From positions 12,910,001 through 12,974,000 of the forward strand of contig JAMJFZ010001133.1 in NCBI GenBank assembly GCA_026225945.1: 64,000 bases of DNA, read 5' to 3'. Both the position numbers and the translations under genes were made by a program. This stretch comes from Cricetomys ansorgei (Eukaryota; Chordata; Mammalia; Rodentia; Nesomyidae). The number at the start of each line of letters is the position of its first letter. Within the stretch, counting starts at the first letter, position 1. Below, in pieces: positions 46,940 to 59,267 of this stretch. Below the pieces are notes generated by a model that had not been told where the DNA came from, did no database searches, and saw only the letters and a list, made by a program, of their open reading frames with translations.

Positions 46940-47580
46940 CAGGGGCTACATTCAGAGGCTTATGTGGTCTGGATGGAATGGAGACACACCTTTACTCCCA
47001 CTATTCGGAAAGCAGTGATAGTAAACATCTTTAATCCCAGTATTCAGAAGGCAGTGGTGGCCCATACCTTTAATCCCTAAGAAAAACACTGTAGAAGCAG
47101 ACACAGGAAGCAGAAATCAGGAGTCCCTGTCACATGGGAAGTGATCTCTGAGAAGAGTCAGAGAGAATGGCAGGCAAAGTGACTAATCAGAGGAAGAGTT
47201 AGCAGAGTGAGAACAGGCTCCTTCTCATGTTATATAAGGTAGGCCCTCAGCTCTGAGAGACTACAGAGTTAAAGAGTCAGTAGCAGAGGGCCAGTTAGAG
47301 TCAATTACAAAGGCAGTATGAAGCAGGCAGGCCAGGGGAGAGGCAGAGACACAGCAGAGCTCCACAGAAGAAGGCAGAACAACGAATGAGTTGAATTGAA
47401 CCAGGGAGGCAGTTAAGAAGGAGATAGAGTGGCACAGTCAGAAGCAAGCCTCAGGGGCTTAAATGTTTTAGATTGTACAGAGGCCAAAAAAGCTCCAGGG
47501 CTCCAGGACTAGGACAAGTGATTAAATTAGACAAAATAAATGCCTTTACCCAGAACCAACAGCTACATCTGTCGTGAATC
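46940..47580 (+). mobile_element. Complex dispersed repeat, LTR-like
   Basis: Opens with three B1-like cctttaatccc phrases, then has a ttatataagg TATA-like site at about 47231, a purine-rich middle and a gacaaaataaatgcc poly(A)-type signal near 47535. The layout looks like an LTR, but the family is not identified. Confidence 0.45.
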
Positions 47581-48059
47581 AACATCAACATCCACATCAA
47601 CTAGTAACTACAGAGAAGGCGTAAGAACCAGAGACCCACTCATTAGCACACTCAGGAATCCCATGTACCACTAAATTGGAAGCCATAATGTATACTCATG
47701 GCACCATGGTACAGACCCATGCAGGTCCTATGGCATGCTGCCTCAGTCTCTGTAAGTTCATAGAAGCTTTTATCATGTTGCTTTAGAGAACCTTGTTTTC
47801 TTGGTGTCCTCATCTCCTCTAGCTCTTAGTCTTTTTGCCTCCTCTTTCATGGGATTCTCTGAGGTTACTAAAGAAAGGGATCCCATTTAAGGCTGAGTGT
47901 TCCAGGGCTTTCTCTCTCTCTCTCTCTCTCCCCTTCCCTCCCCCCCTCTGTATAATGTCTGGATGTGGGGCTTTGTTGTTCACATCTGCTGCAGGAGGGA
48001 GCTTCTCAGATGATGGCTGAGGAAGGCACTGATCTATGAGTACAGCAGAATGTCATTGG
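47581..48059. other. No gene seen; short (CT)n
   Basis: A (CT)n run at about 47911-47931, otherwise unassigned. Confidence 0.5.
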
Positions 48060-51000
48060 CGTCATTTTATTGTTGTTTTTAAACAGTAGTATTTGGTTTT
48101 ACCTTTAGTTCCTAGACAATCTGGTTTCAGATTCTTGGTCACACAAACAATGTCAGGGATTCCATCTCATGGAGGGGGCCTTAAGTCAAATCAGATACTG
48201 CTTGGTTCCTTCCACAAGCTTTGTGCCTCCGTTGCACTAGCATAGCTTGCAAGCAGGACATGATTGTAGAGCAAAGGTTTTGTGGCTGGCTTCATGTTTG
48301 CGTTTCTCTTTCGATAGCATGCAGAGTAACTTCCTATACCAAAGATGCTGAAATACAGGGGTGAAGGCTCTGTGTAGGCACAAGTTCCACCTCTCTGTGT
48401 TCAATTAGTTGTAGAGGTGTTGTCTGCAGGGATGGAGCCTTGCTATCAGTTTTAGGAGAGCAACCAATAGTCTTGGCAGCAGCCTGAGTTACTGGGGGTT
48501 CCCAGGGGATCTCTTTGGCCAAAAATTCAATTAGTTGTAACCCAATCCTGTACTGGAAGCTTCACTTGGTGAAAAGAGATGGCCACTTGTGGCACTGTCT
48601 CCCCCATTATTTGGTGATTTCATTTAAATCACCTTCATATATGTATACATTTTAAGAAGCTTCTACTGTATTAGGTTTGCAACTACCCCTCAAATGGGCC
48701 TTGTTGTAGCAGTCTCTACCCATATTCCATCCTCCCCACTTGATCATCCCTTTTCAGCCCCTCCCCATCCATCCATGACTGTCTATTCTCTTTCCCTTGC
48801 CTAACAAGATCTATGTGATCCCCTCAGTCCCTTACTTTACTGAACCTCTATGGTTCTATGGATTATAGCTTGGTTATCATTGACTTAACAGCTAATATCC
48901 ACACAAAAGCAAATAAATACCATATGTATCTTTCTGGGTCCTGGATACCTCATTAAGAATGATGCTTTTCTAGTTTCATCTGTGACTATCATGATTTCAG
49001 TTTTTAATGGCTGAGTAAATAATCCATGGTGTAAATGAACATTTTCTTTATCTATTCTTCTGTTGAGGGACATATAGGTTGTTCCTAATTTCTGGGTATT
49101 ATGAATATAGCAGCAATGAATATGGTACAGCAAGAATCTCTGTGATAGGATCCATCTTCCTTTGGTTTATGCCCAAGAGGTATAGCTTGATCTTGAGGTA
49201 GATGGATTACCATCTTCCCGAGGAACTGCCACACGTGGCTGTGCAAGTTTGCACTTCCACCAGCAATGGATGAGATTTTGCTTTACTCCAAATCCTCATC
49301 AGCATGAGCTTTCACGTGTTTTATTGTTCTTAGCTATTCTGACAGGTGTAAGATGAAATCTTAAAAAAGTTTTGATTTTCATTTTTCCGATAGTTAAGGA
49401 TGTTCAACATTTCTTCAAGGGTTTCTCAGCCATTTGAGCTTCCTCGTTTGAGAATTCTATTTCAATCTGTACCCTATTCTTTAGTTGGAGTATTTATTTT
49501 CTTGATATCTAATGTTTTGAGTTTTTATATATTTTGGATATTAGCCCTCTATCAGATGTGTAGTTGGTGAAAATCTTTTTCCATTTGAAAGCTGCCACTT
49601 TGTCTGAATGACGGTGTCTTTTGCTGTGCAGAAGCTTCTCAGTTTCATGAGGTCCCTTTTACTGATTGTTCATCTTAGTGACTGTGCTAATGGTGTTCGG
49701 TTCAGAAAGTCTTTTTCTGTGCCAGTGAGTTCAAGGCTATTCCCCCTTTATCTTCTATCAGATTCAGTGTATCTGGTTTTATGTTAAGGTCTTTGATCCA
49801 TCTAGAGTTGAGTTTTCTGCAGGGTGATAAGTATGGGTTTATTTGGATTTTTCTACATACAACCATCCAATTTGACCAGCACCATTTGTTGAAGATACTG
49901 TCTTTTTTATTGTGTGTATTTCTGAATTCTTGATTAAAAAAAATCAGATGTGTGGATTTATATCTGAGTCTTCGATTCGATTCCATTGATCAACATGGCT
50001 GTTTTTGTGCCAATACTATGCTTTTTTACTACTAAAGCTCTGTAGTACAACTTGAAATCAGGGATAGTGAGGCCTGCGGCTCCTCTTTTATTATTCGGGG
50101 TCTTTTTACGTAACGTATCTTTGTTTGTTTTTTTTGTTTTTTTTGCATTTCCATATGAAGCTGAAAATAGTCCTTTCAAGATCTGTGAAGAACTGTGTTG
50201 AAATTTTGAAGGAGACTGTATCGAATCTGTAGATTTCTTTTGATAGGATGGCCATTTTAACTATGTTAATCCTACCGATCCATGAGCATGGGAGATCTTC
50301 TGATACCTTGTTCAATTTCTTACTTCAATGTCTTAAAATTTTTATCATAAAAGTCTTTTCCTTTCTCGGATAGAGTTACCCCAACATATTTCCTATCATT
50401 TGAGGCTACTGAGAAAGGTGTTGTTTCCCTGATTTTTCTCTCAGTCCTTTTGTCATTTGTACACAGGAAGGCTACTGATTTGTTTGTTAATTTTGTATGC
50501 AGCTGCTTTGCTGAAAGTGTTTACCACCTGTAGGAATGTCCCAGTGGGATTTTTAGGATCACTTATGTATACTCTCACATCATCCTTCCTATTCCTATCC
50601 CCTTGATCTCCTTCAGTTGTCTTATTGCTGTAACTAACTTCAAGTACTATATTGAACAGCTATGGAGAGAGTGGACAACCTTGCTTGTTCCTGATTTTAG
50701 TGAAAGTCCTTTGAGTTTTTCACTATTTAAGTTGATGTTGGCTATGGACTTGCTGTAAACTGCCCTTATTATGTTGAGGTGTGTCCTTTGTGTCCCTAGT
50801 TTCTCCAGGACTTTTATCATGAGGGGTGTTGAATTTTGTCAAAGGCCTTTTCTGCATCTAATGAGATGATCATGTGAGTTTTGTCTTTCAGTTTGTTTGT
50901 ATGGTGTATTCCATATGTTGAGGCATCCTTGAAGCCTACTTGCTCATGGTAGATGATCTTTTTGATGTGTTTTTGGATTCAGTTTGCAAGTATTTTATTG

Positions 51001-51798
51001 AAAATTTTTTGCATCTATGTTCATAAGGGAAGTTGGTCTGCAACTCTCTTTATTTGTTGGGTTTGAATGTGATTTGGGGTATCAGTGTAACTTGGCTTCA
51101 TAAAAGAAATTGAGGAATGTTCCTTCTGTTTTCATTTTGTGTAATAATTTGAAGAGTATTGGCTGTAACTCTTTTTTTTTTTTTTTTTAAGTCTGGTAGA
51201 ATTCTGTGCTAAAACCATCTGGCCCTGGGCTTTTTTTTGTTTGTTATTTTTGGTAGGGAGACTTTTAATTGCTGCTTCTATTTCAATAGGCATTCTAGGT
51301 CTGTTTAAATTGCCTATCTGATCTTGATTTAACTTTTTTAAGTGGTATGTATTGAGAAAATTATCCTTTTCTTTTAGATTTTCCAACTTGATGGAGTACA
51401 GGTTTTTAAAGCATATACTTATGGATTCTCTGGATTTCCTTGGTGTTGTTGTCATGTCCATTCTAATTTTGATAATTTATTCTTTCTCTGCTTTTTAGTT
51501 AATTTGTATAAGGGTTTGTCAATCATTAATCTTCTCAAATGACCAACTCTTTGTTTCATTTACTCATTGTATTGTTTTATTTTTGTTCATATCTACTTTA
51601 TTGATTTCAGTCCTGAATTTGATTATTTCTTGCCATCAACTCTTTAGGGTGTGTTTTTTTCTTTTTTGTTCTAGAGACTTCAGGTGTGATGTTAAGTTAC
51701 TAGTATGAGATCTCTCCAATTTTTTTTTAATGTAGGCACTTAGTGCTATGAACTTGACTCTTAGAACCACATTGATCATGTTCCATTAGTTTGGGTAT

Positions 51799-51842
<44 letters not shown>

Positions 51843-53560
51843 TGTGGTGTGTGTTTCCACTCTTTTTGATTTGCTTGTCTATGGTTACATATTCCCTGTA
51901 TTTTCTTGGGCATAGTTAACTTCTTTAGGTTAGAGTTTTCCTTCTAGCTTCTTCTGTAGGCTGGGTTTGTAGATAAATTTTGCTTAATTTTGGTTTTTAT
52001 CATAGAATGCCTTATTTTTTCCCATCTATTGTGATTAAAATTTTGCTGGGTATAGTAGTCTTGGCTGGTATCTGTGGTCTCTTAGAGTCTGCCGCACATC
52101 TGTTCATGTCCTCCTGGATTTTAGATTCTCTATTGAGAATTCAGGTGTAACTCTAATAGGCCCGCCTTTATATGGTACATGGTATTTTCCCTTGCAGTTT
52201 TTATATTCTTTCTTTGTTCTATATATGTTTAGTGTTTTAATTATTATATGTCAAGGGGACTTTCTTTTTGGTCCAGGCTACCTGGTGTTTTGTATGCTTC
52301 TTGTATCTTGATAAACATCTCCTCCTTTAGGATAGGGAAATTTTATTCTATGATTTTGTTGAAAATATCTTCTTTGCCTTTGACCTGGGTTACCTCTCTT
52401 TCCTCTATTCCTATGTTTCTTAGATTTGGTCTTTTCACAGAGTCCTAGATTTCCTGGATGTTTGTACTAGGAGGTTTTGTTTTGTTTTGCTTTGTTTGGT
52501 TTGGTTTTTGTTTGTTGTTTGTTTTTGGATTCAGCATTTCCTTTGACCAAGGTATCTCTTTCTTCTATCATGTCTTCAATGCTTGAGATTCTCCCTTCCA
52601 TCATTCCTCTTTGGTTCCTGTTTGAGTTCCTATGTTTTTCATTTGCTTATTTCCCTCAGTTTGGGTTTTCTTTATCCATTCTGTTTTCACTTTTGGGTCT
52701 TGAACTTTTTTATTCATTTTCTCCCACAATTTGTTTGTTTTTTTTTAAATTTCATAGATTTAAGGAATTTATTAATTTCCTCTTTAAGGACTTCTGTTAT
52801 ATTAATAAAGGCTTTTTTATGGTCTTTGCTTGTGCTTCAGCTATGTTGTATTTCTCAGAGCCTACTATGTAGGGTTTCTGGGCTCTAATGGAAGCATACT
52901 GTTATGTTAAGCATACTCGCTGTTATTGATGGTGTTTATGCTGGTGTCTAGGCATCTAGGTTTTATAAGACTATAATTCTAGGTGCTGATACCTGGTCCT
53001 GTTTTGTTGGGTGGGTGTGGTTTTTTTTTCCTCTCTATTGCTGTTTGTTTTCTTAGGAGAGTATGTTGTCTGGTGGCAAATTCTTGGATCCTGATCAGAG
53101 TGGACATTGGAAGTTCTGGCTAAAATCTGTTTCTAGATACTGGGAGCTGAGTCTAAGGAATGGGGATGGGCTAGGAGTGGGAGCTGGGTGAGTTCACAGA
53201 AAGGAGGACAGCAGGGTGCTCCACCAGGATCTGCTTAGTTCCCTGAGACTGGAGGAAGAGAGTGAGGAGAGGCCACAACATGTCTGCTGTAGAGCTGTGT
53301 ATGAGACTGGGGGATTGTACTTGGAGGAGCATAGGGAGAGATGAAGACCTGAAGTTAGACTACCTGCTTCCCTGGCCTGAGTCTCCCTCTACTTTTAAAG
53401 TGCCTGAGACTTCACTTTGCCTTAGTTACCTCCAAATGCCATCAGCATGCAAACCTAGGGATTATGCCTGTGACATACAACATGTGGAGGACGCACAGGT
53501 CCTCCCTTATGACAATAGGCAGTGACATGCAGCACTCCTAGGACTTGTAAGCTTAGGAGG
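48060..53560 (-). mobile_element. L1 copy B, degraded, ORF2 endonuclease region deleted
   Basis: On the minus strand: one 5' UTR block (about 53560-52950), ORF1 remnant (about 52880-52040), ORF2 remnant (about 52000-48900) and 3' UTR (48900-48060). Frames at 50315-49958 are residue-for-residue the same as in copy A (13839-13482), although they are broken in both. 51461-51132 carries the region before the reverse transcriptase (LENLKEKDNFLNTYHL). About 830 bp present in copy A (about 15530-16360) is missing at about 51800, where a (GT)n tract sits. The copy A insertions are absent. Confidence 0.88.
51800..51850. repeat. (GT)n microsatellite inside L1 copy B
   Basis: About 24 GT units with one AT interruption, at the point where copy B lacks the endonuclease-domain segment. 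Confidence 0.95.
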
Positions 53561-55139
53561 GAAGGACTGTTTCAGCTTCTAGCCCCAGTGTCTGCGTTCT
53601 TCATGGCATTCCACATGCCTTTGTCAGACCTTCAAAATGAAAAGTATTCTACTTGAAAACATTTAAAAGTTCCAGAAAATGTTGCAAAGACCTGTGGATT
53701 TGTAAAAACGGGATAAAAAAAATCACCACATTGGACAGCAATAATTCTGTCTGCACCTAAAGCCCTGGGTCTCTAGGGTACACATGGCGACCTATGATGT
53801 AGCACAGAAAGACCATGAGCAGGCCTCCACTAGCCACTGGCAGACACGGGAGACAGCTCTCGATGATGTGGTTTCCAGTTTTCTTAAAAAGCAACAGAGG
53901 ATGAATATTTTAATAAGCCACGTTACTATAACCTAGAAAATAAGTTATGGAAATAGCCAAACTGCAGTTTCTAGGATCCAGGCATACTGGACTCCAGATG
54001 CCTAGAAGAGAAGCAAGTCAGGCATTAGTCACCTGAACCTCCCTACATTAACTTAATGCAAGCAATTTTTCAGTCAAAGTGACTATAATCAGGATGCGCA
54101 GAGCTCACGTCCTCCTGAGAAAACCAAGTGGACAGAGCCAGGATGACGTTCCCAGAAGTGAATCAGAAGTTTGCCAGTGACACTCACAGCAGAAATACAA
54201 AACAGAGGGATGAGCTAGGCATAGATACAAATGGTTCTGTAGGAGCCAACGGAATTGTAAGGATATTCAACATAGTGAATTTACGGGCTATTACAGAAAC
54301 ATGTGGCATAAACATCACATCCTAGTCCAGGCCCCAGAAGTTACAAAATCAAGCCATTAAAGGTGCTATGTAACACAGACTACTTCTGTAGGTGACCCCA
54401 AAGGACAAAAAGGATTATACGGCAATTTCACAAACAACTGTGCATCTGTGGTACACTATCTGGCAAACAGTCGTTGCTGACAAGGTTCAAAGTGATGTCT
54501 CTCAGTTACCCTGGTGAGTTAGAAAACACAGCCAAGAAAATATGGATGTTTATACCAGAGACTAAGTTGTAAATGGAGCACAATCCCAGATGATTAGGGC
54601 GGGAAGACTGTCTTGTATGGAACAGCATCTTTCCAAACCCTAGGAAACACAGAAGAAAACGTTCGCTGAGGATACAGCTCAGTGAGAGTTTGCCCAATAG
54701 CATGTGGCCTTTGGTTTGGTACCTAGCATATTTGAAAACAAAAAACGAGTCCAGCCCTAAAGTGCACAAGAACTTTGGGTGATAACAATGTGTCTGTATG
54801 AATTCAACAACTGTAGCAAAAGTACCGCTCTGGCTAGGGATGTTGCTAGCTGGGAAGGCTGTGTATATCTCAGAACAAGGGGGGAGGGCATGTGGGAATT
54901 CTGCTTTCTGATCAATACTCATATGGAATGAAGCCTTTTAAACAGAAGGATTAGCTCACAGGTCCCTTGATCCAGGCTGACAACTCATAGGTCCAAAGAC
55001 AGCAAACTCACCTCCACAGCTCTACTCTGCCATGTTTTTCCCAGGTGTTCACTGACCTAGAGTATTTACACACATACTCTCTGGTGTTTGCCCTGAGTGG
55101 TCTGCTTTTAGAAACATACAATGCTTGTATCTTTTTCTT
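53561..55139. other. No gene seen; ID-like SINE at about 54665-54735
   Basis: gctgaggatacagctcagtg and cctttggtttggtacctagc mark an old plus-strand ID-like element. The 138-codon minus frame at 54506-54922 overlaps it and has no recognisable domain. Confidence 0.5.
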
Positions 55140-55292
55140 TTGGTTTGTTTTTCAAGACATGGTTTCTCTTGTAGCCCTGGGTGTCCTGGATCTGGTTCTG
55201 TAAATCAGGCAGGCCTCCAACTCAGAAATCTGCCTACTCTGCCTCCCAAGTTCTGGGATTAAAGGAGTGTTCCATAACTGCCCAGCTTACAT
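55140..55292 (-). mobile_element. B1 SINE
   Basis: Reverse B1: ctgcctcccaagttctggga and ttaaaggagtgttccataac. Confidence 0.85.
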
Positions 55293-55344
55293 CTTCTAAA
55301 GAGAAATATTTACAAAGTAGAGTTGGTGCATTATTTAATGTGAT

Positions 55345-55435
55345 TTAAGTTGTACATGTTTAGAATCCTAGTACTAAGGAGGCTGAGGAATTTGGGGACA
55401 ACTTTGGCCACATAAGACCCTGAAGGTCCAGACTC
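55345..55435 (+). mobile_element. Diverged B1 SINE
   Basis: atcctagtactaaggaggct and aagaccctgaaggtccagac. Confidence 0.5.
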
Positions 55436-56204
55436 AAATAGTTTTTATTAAAAAGTTAACAGTTTATAAAAATTAGTCAATAACCATTTCTAATTTAATA
55501 ATTAGCATAAGAGACACTATTTTTGGCCCTTATGGACAATGTTCAAAGCTATTTGACAGAAGTTCAAACTGTGTGATGGATACATGAATGAAGTAATTTT
55601 ATGTACCTTTGTATGTGTTTAAAATTCTTGACAGGAAGATTTCTTAAAGTCTCAATTAAAAAGTGAATGAATCTTTGACATCCATAAGCAGCTGCAATAT
55701 ACCCAAATCCTTGGATACTCAAGTCCTTTGTACAAACTGCCATAGTACTTCATAGAACTTACACAAATCCTCCTGTATAGTTTTAGGTGTGTCTACTGTA
55801 CAGATGGCATGCCACATGCACCCCGGGATAGCTATGAAGGTGGCTCAACACAAAATCATGAACTTTAACTTAAGGAATTATGAGCCTTAGATTTGGGGGG
55901 GGGGTATTTATTATGATTTTTTTGTAACTTGATTACATGGTTCTCAAGTGTGAAGTCTGCAAAGGACAGTGTTTGTTACAACATCTACAGTTGGGCATGA
56001 CTCAATGCCTCCTGTAATGTAAATACCATCTGTTATGTCACTTAAGGAATAATGATGATGAATGTTTGCTATGCTATTGCTGAATCTGTCAGAAACATTT
56101 GGCCAGCTGTACTTAACTGCTCATGCACCAAAACTCCAAACAAGGAAATCCAACTACTACCATCCTATGTTAATATAGTCACAGAAAAATATTCTATATT
56201 CTGC
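55436..56204. other. No gene or clear repeat seen
   Basis: AT-rich unassigned sequence. Confidence 0.5.
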
Positions 56205-56595
56205 GGTACTACCTTAATCATTGCTCTATTGCTGTGAAGAGACAATCTGACCAAGGCAGCTCTTATGAAAGAGAGCATTTATTTGGAGGCTTTCTTATGG
56301 TTTCAGAGGTTAAGCCCATTGCTGTCATGGCAGGAAGTGTGGTGGATACAGGAAGCTGCTGGAGCATTAGCTGAGAGCTTAATCCTGATCTACAAGCAGA
56401 TAGCGATAGCCTAGGCCTGATGAAACCTCAAAGCCCACCCCCAGTGACACAATTCCTTCAACAAGCCACATCTACTCCAATAAGGCCACACATCCTAATC
56501 CTTCTAATACTTTCAAATAATGCCACTTCCTGGAGAATAAGCATCCAAATATATGAGCATAAAGGGGTCATTTGTACTCAAATCACCACAGGTGA
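56205..56595 (-). mobile_element. MaLR-class solo LTR
   Basis: Reverse complement of the family at 10030-10380: tattgctgtgaagagacaat, acctcaaagcccacccccag, ccttcaacaagccacatcta. Confidence 0.75.
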
Positions 56596-56749
56596 ACTTC
56601 AAACTTAGGATAGTACTTAAGAATATGTGTTCAGAGTTCTTATTGTCTTGAGTGGTTCTATCTACTCAGATTCCAGCTGTTTTGACTTTGTAAAAGTTTT
56701 TTTGTAGTTGTTAGCCACTGTGTGGGCTCACCAAGGACACATAGAGGTA
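56596..56749. other. Unassigned spacer
   Basis: No recognised element. Confidence 0.5.
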
Positions 56750-56945
56750 TTTTCATAGATGGAAGCCCTGCCAGACCTCAGCAGAGGGATCCACCATCCT
56801 GGCCAGTGCCATACTCACAGTGGAACCACAAGCATCTGAACTCAGCTGTTTTATTGATTCAGAACACCTCAGGTGCAGATCACTAGCAATCAAACATCCC
56901 CCCCCCAATAGAAATCCAACACCTGTAGACAACACAAAATGCCAA
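56750..56945 (-). mobile_element. LTR-like end, left member of an inverted pair
   Basis: Its reverse complement matches 58560-58745 along its length: agatgct-containing stretch, ggttccactgt, gctgaggtctggcaggg, and a caataaaa poly(A)-type signal. Confidence 0.6.
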
Positions 56946-57299
56946 GGCCTATGCATCCCTTTTTCCAACAGTGCACCAAAAAATATTTTAAACACAACTA
57001 AAAATAAGCTTCCACAAAATTTTTTTGTTCTTGTTTTATTATGGTTAAAATCAGTTTCTCCTCCAAGAAATAATAATATTACGATGTGAGGATTAAACAA
57101 CAAAAATGTATAAAATCATAGCTCAGCATCTGGCTCAATAAAAATGCTCAGTAAATCCTAGCTACTGTTAAACCCCAAAGCTCATCACTATTTCTCTAAC
57201 ATTAAAGAGGCAGGAAAACCAGTAGCGATGTATAATGACAAGGAAATTTTTTGAAGATTCATGGTTTGGAGACAAAACCATTTCCCAATTCTAGTATAT
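56946..57299. other. No gene or clear repeat seen
   Basis: AT-rich; caataaaaatgctcagtaaa near 57135 looks like a generic 3'-end signal without a gene. Confidence 0.45.
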
Positions 57300-57990
57300 T
57301 TAAATATTTATAGTTTGTGGTTGTTAATGTCTACTGTGAACTTGACTTGATTAAGAAATACCAAGGGGATTTGTGATGACTACCTCTAGGTGTGTCTATA
57401 AGGACATTTCTAGACACAACTGTATTAAGAGGGCTCTGATCTGATGAACAGATCCATTCCTTGATGGTTCACAAGACAGTATTACTGGAGGCTGAGTAAG
57501 AGGTGAGGCCCTGATGAAGGAAGAGGTCATGGGAGATGCCTCCTTTTTGGGCTAAGTCCTGCACCCACTGACTGGCTCCTTCCTGACTAAGGACTTACAC
57601 TCCATTTAGAGCCAATCAGAGATCCTGCCCCCAAAAAGTCAATCAGAGATTGTGATCCCTAGCCCACCAATTCCCTCTCACCAGAACTTATTAGAACAGA
57701 ACAGCACCCAATCAGTAACTACTGGGTTAGAACCTCCTATCCTCTGTGGATGCAGAGAGTCCCTGTTCAAGCTTAAATAAAGGCTACTTGCTTTTTGCAT
57801 GCGGACTCAGTCTCTCCGGTGGTCTTTAGGGACCCGAATTGTGAGCACAACACTACCCTCTCCTCTTTGCTTCCCATTGCCATTGAACCACTAGGTTCTG
57901 CTGTGATGGCACAAACTCACCCAAACAGTGACACAAAAACCAACCAAACTGTCATAGTGATGGTAAAACTAATATATAATTTATGAAGAA
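57300..57990 (+). mobile_element. MaLR/DNA-repeat-like element split by an LTR
   Basis: gaacttgacttgattaagaa through gaggaagaggtca-like wording up to 57529, resuming at 57853 with ctctttgcttcccattgcca and aaccactaggttctgctgtg. The family is uncertain, but the two halves look like one old repeat. Confidence 0.45.
57530..57852 (+). mobile_element. Solo ERV LTR with CCAAT boxes
   Basis: Starts TGGGAGATGCC and ends GAGCACAACA (TG...CA), about 323 bp. Several CCAATCAG/AATCAGAG boxes are followed by cttaaataaaggctac (TATA or poly(A) signal) and a U5-like ggtggtctttagggaccc segment. The layout is typical of a gammaretrovirus-like (ERV1) LTR. No coding interior. Confidence 0.7.
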
Positions 57991-58059
57991 TTTACAAAAA
58001 TAACGGAAAATTTAAAACTGTAGTGTTGTCTTTTAACCCTGTTAGAATAAATAGGGCAT
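57991..58059. other. Unassigned spacer
   Basis: No recognised element. Confidence 0.5.
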
Positions 58060-58172
58060 GAAGGATGGTTCAACTGGTAAAGCACAAGTGCCAAGGTAAA
58101 GGGTCAAGCTGTTCATCTGAGTTCAACACCCAGGACCACATGGTAGTAAGAGCAACAACTCTCAAGAGTTGT
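58060..58172 (+). mobile_element. B2-type SINE, truncated
   Basis: atggttcaactggtaaagca and gagttcaacacccaggacca. Confidence 0.65.
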
Positions 58173-58177
58173 GCCTT

Positions 58178-58320
58178 TAGGCTGGGTGTGGTGGAACACA
58201 TCTTTAATCCTACTAGTTGGAAGACAGAGGCAGGTAGATCTTTGTGAGTTTGAGGCCAACCAGGTCTACATAATGAGTTCCAGGACAGCCAGAGCTTTGT
58301 AGAGAGACTCGTTTTAAGTC
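58178..58320 (+). mobile_element. B1 SINE
   Basis: ggctgggtgtggtggaacac, gacagaggcaggtagatctt, ccaggacagccagagctttg. Confidence 0.9.
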
Positions 58321-58559
58321 AGCCCCTGGTTCTTACCTCCTTCTAAGCCTTCAGTGCCTCCCTTGACTCAGATTCCAGGTCTACTGCTTTCCCGACCAGG
58401 ACTAAAATTTCATGTTATCCAGTCCACTGGACTTCATTCACCTGCCACCAACTTCATTGTTTTATCTGACTGTTGGGAAAGTTTCTTTTTAGTTATGTTT
58501 GAAGTTGTTCATGCACTATTGGGTAAGGGGCTATTCTAAGTCTAGGGCATTCTGTATTA
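58321..58559. other. No gene or clear repeat seen
   Basis: Unassigned spacer. Confidence 0.5.
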
Positions 58560-58745
58560 TTTGCAGGTGTTGGATTTCTGTGGGGGATGTTTGATTGCTT
58601 ATGATCTGCACCTGAGGAGTGCTGAATCAATAAAAAAAAAAAAACCTGAGCTCAGATGCTCGGGGTTCCACTGTCCTGGATGGCACTGGCCATGACAGTG
58701 GTTCCTTCTGCTGAGGTCTGGCAGGGTTTGCAGTTATGAAATATG
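58560..58745 (+). mobile_element. LTR-like end, right member of an inverted pair
   Basis: Same family as 56750-56945 in opposite orientation: gatctgcacctgagg, aatcaataaaa followed by an A-run, gttccactgtcc, gctgaggtctggcagggttt. Confidence 0.6.
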
Positions 58746-58944
58746 CCTCCTTGTCTTCCATGGTGAGCCACCCCATAGGCATACTACTACAATCTGACAG
58801 TACCCAGTGGGTGTGAAGTTTTCCTGCAGTCTTTTCCCAGCCATAGAAAGTCCTCTTGGAGGGAAACTATGGTTGCTGTGCTATAAAATGCCCTAAAAAA
58901 CTTTTGAACTAATCTCATTTGGGAATTATGTTCATGATGAAGAC
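58746..58944. other. Unassigned spacer
   Basis: No recognised element. Confidence 0.5.
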
Positions 58945-59060
58945 GTGTAGTCCATCATGCCTGTAACCCTAACACTTAGGAGACTGAGGCAGAAGGATCA
59001 TGAATGAAAGCCAGCCTAGCCTGCCTAGTAAGATCTTGTTTTAAAAAAGAAGAGAGAAAG
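58945..59060 (+). mobile_element. Diverged B1 SINE
   Basis: catgcctgtaaccctaacac and gactgaggcagaaggatca. Its A-rich tail leads into the purine tract. Confidence 0.7.
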
Positions 59061-59087
59061 AAACAAAGGGAGAAAGAAGGAAAAGTT

Positions 59088-59257
59088 GAAAGAAAGAAAG
59101 GAAGGAAGGAAGGAAGGAGAGGAGAGGAGAGGAGAGGAGAGGAGAGGAGAGGAAAAGAAAGGAAAGGAAAGGAAAGGAAAGGAAAGGAAAGGAAAGGAAA
59201 GGAAAGGAAAGGAAAGGAAAGGAAAGGAAAGGAAAGGAAAGGAAAGGAAAGGAAAGA
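59088..59257. repeat. 170-bp polypurine tract, mainly (GGAGA)n and (GGAAA)n
   Basis: Purine-only plus strand. (GGAGA)n lies at about 59117-59150, and about 19 GGAAA pentamers at about 59161-59257. It lies between a B1 tail and a B2 head. Confidence 0.97.
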
Positions 59258-59267
59258 CAAGACAAGA

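Noticed and set aside
54506..54922. 138-codon minus-strand open frame
   Set aside because: Overlaps an ID-like SINE, has no recognisable motif, and no splice or promoter evidence supports it.
56820..57103. Overlapping frames on both strands (89 and 116 codons)
   Set aside because: They lie across an LTR-like end and AT-rich DNA and have no recognised features.
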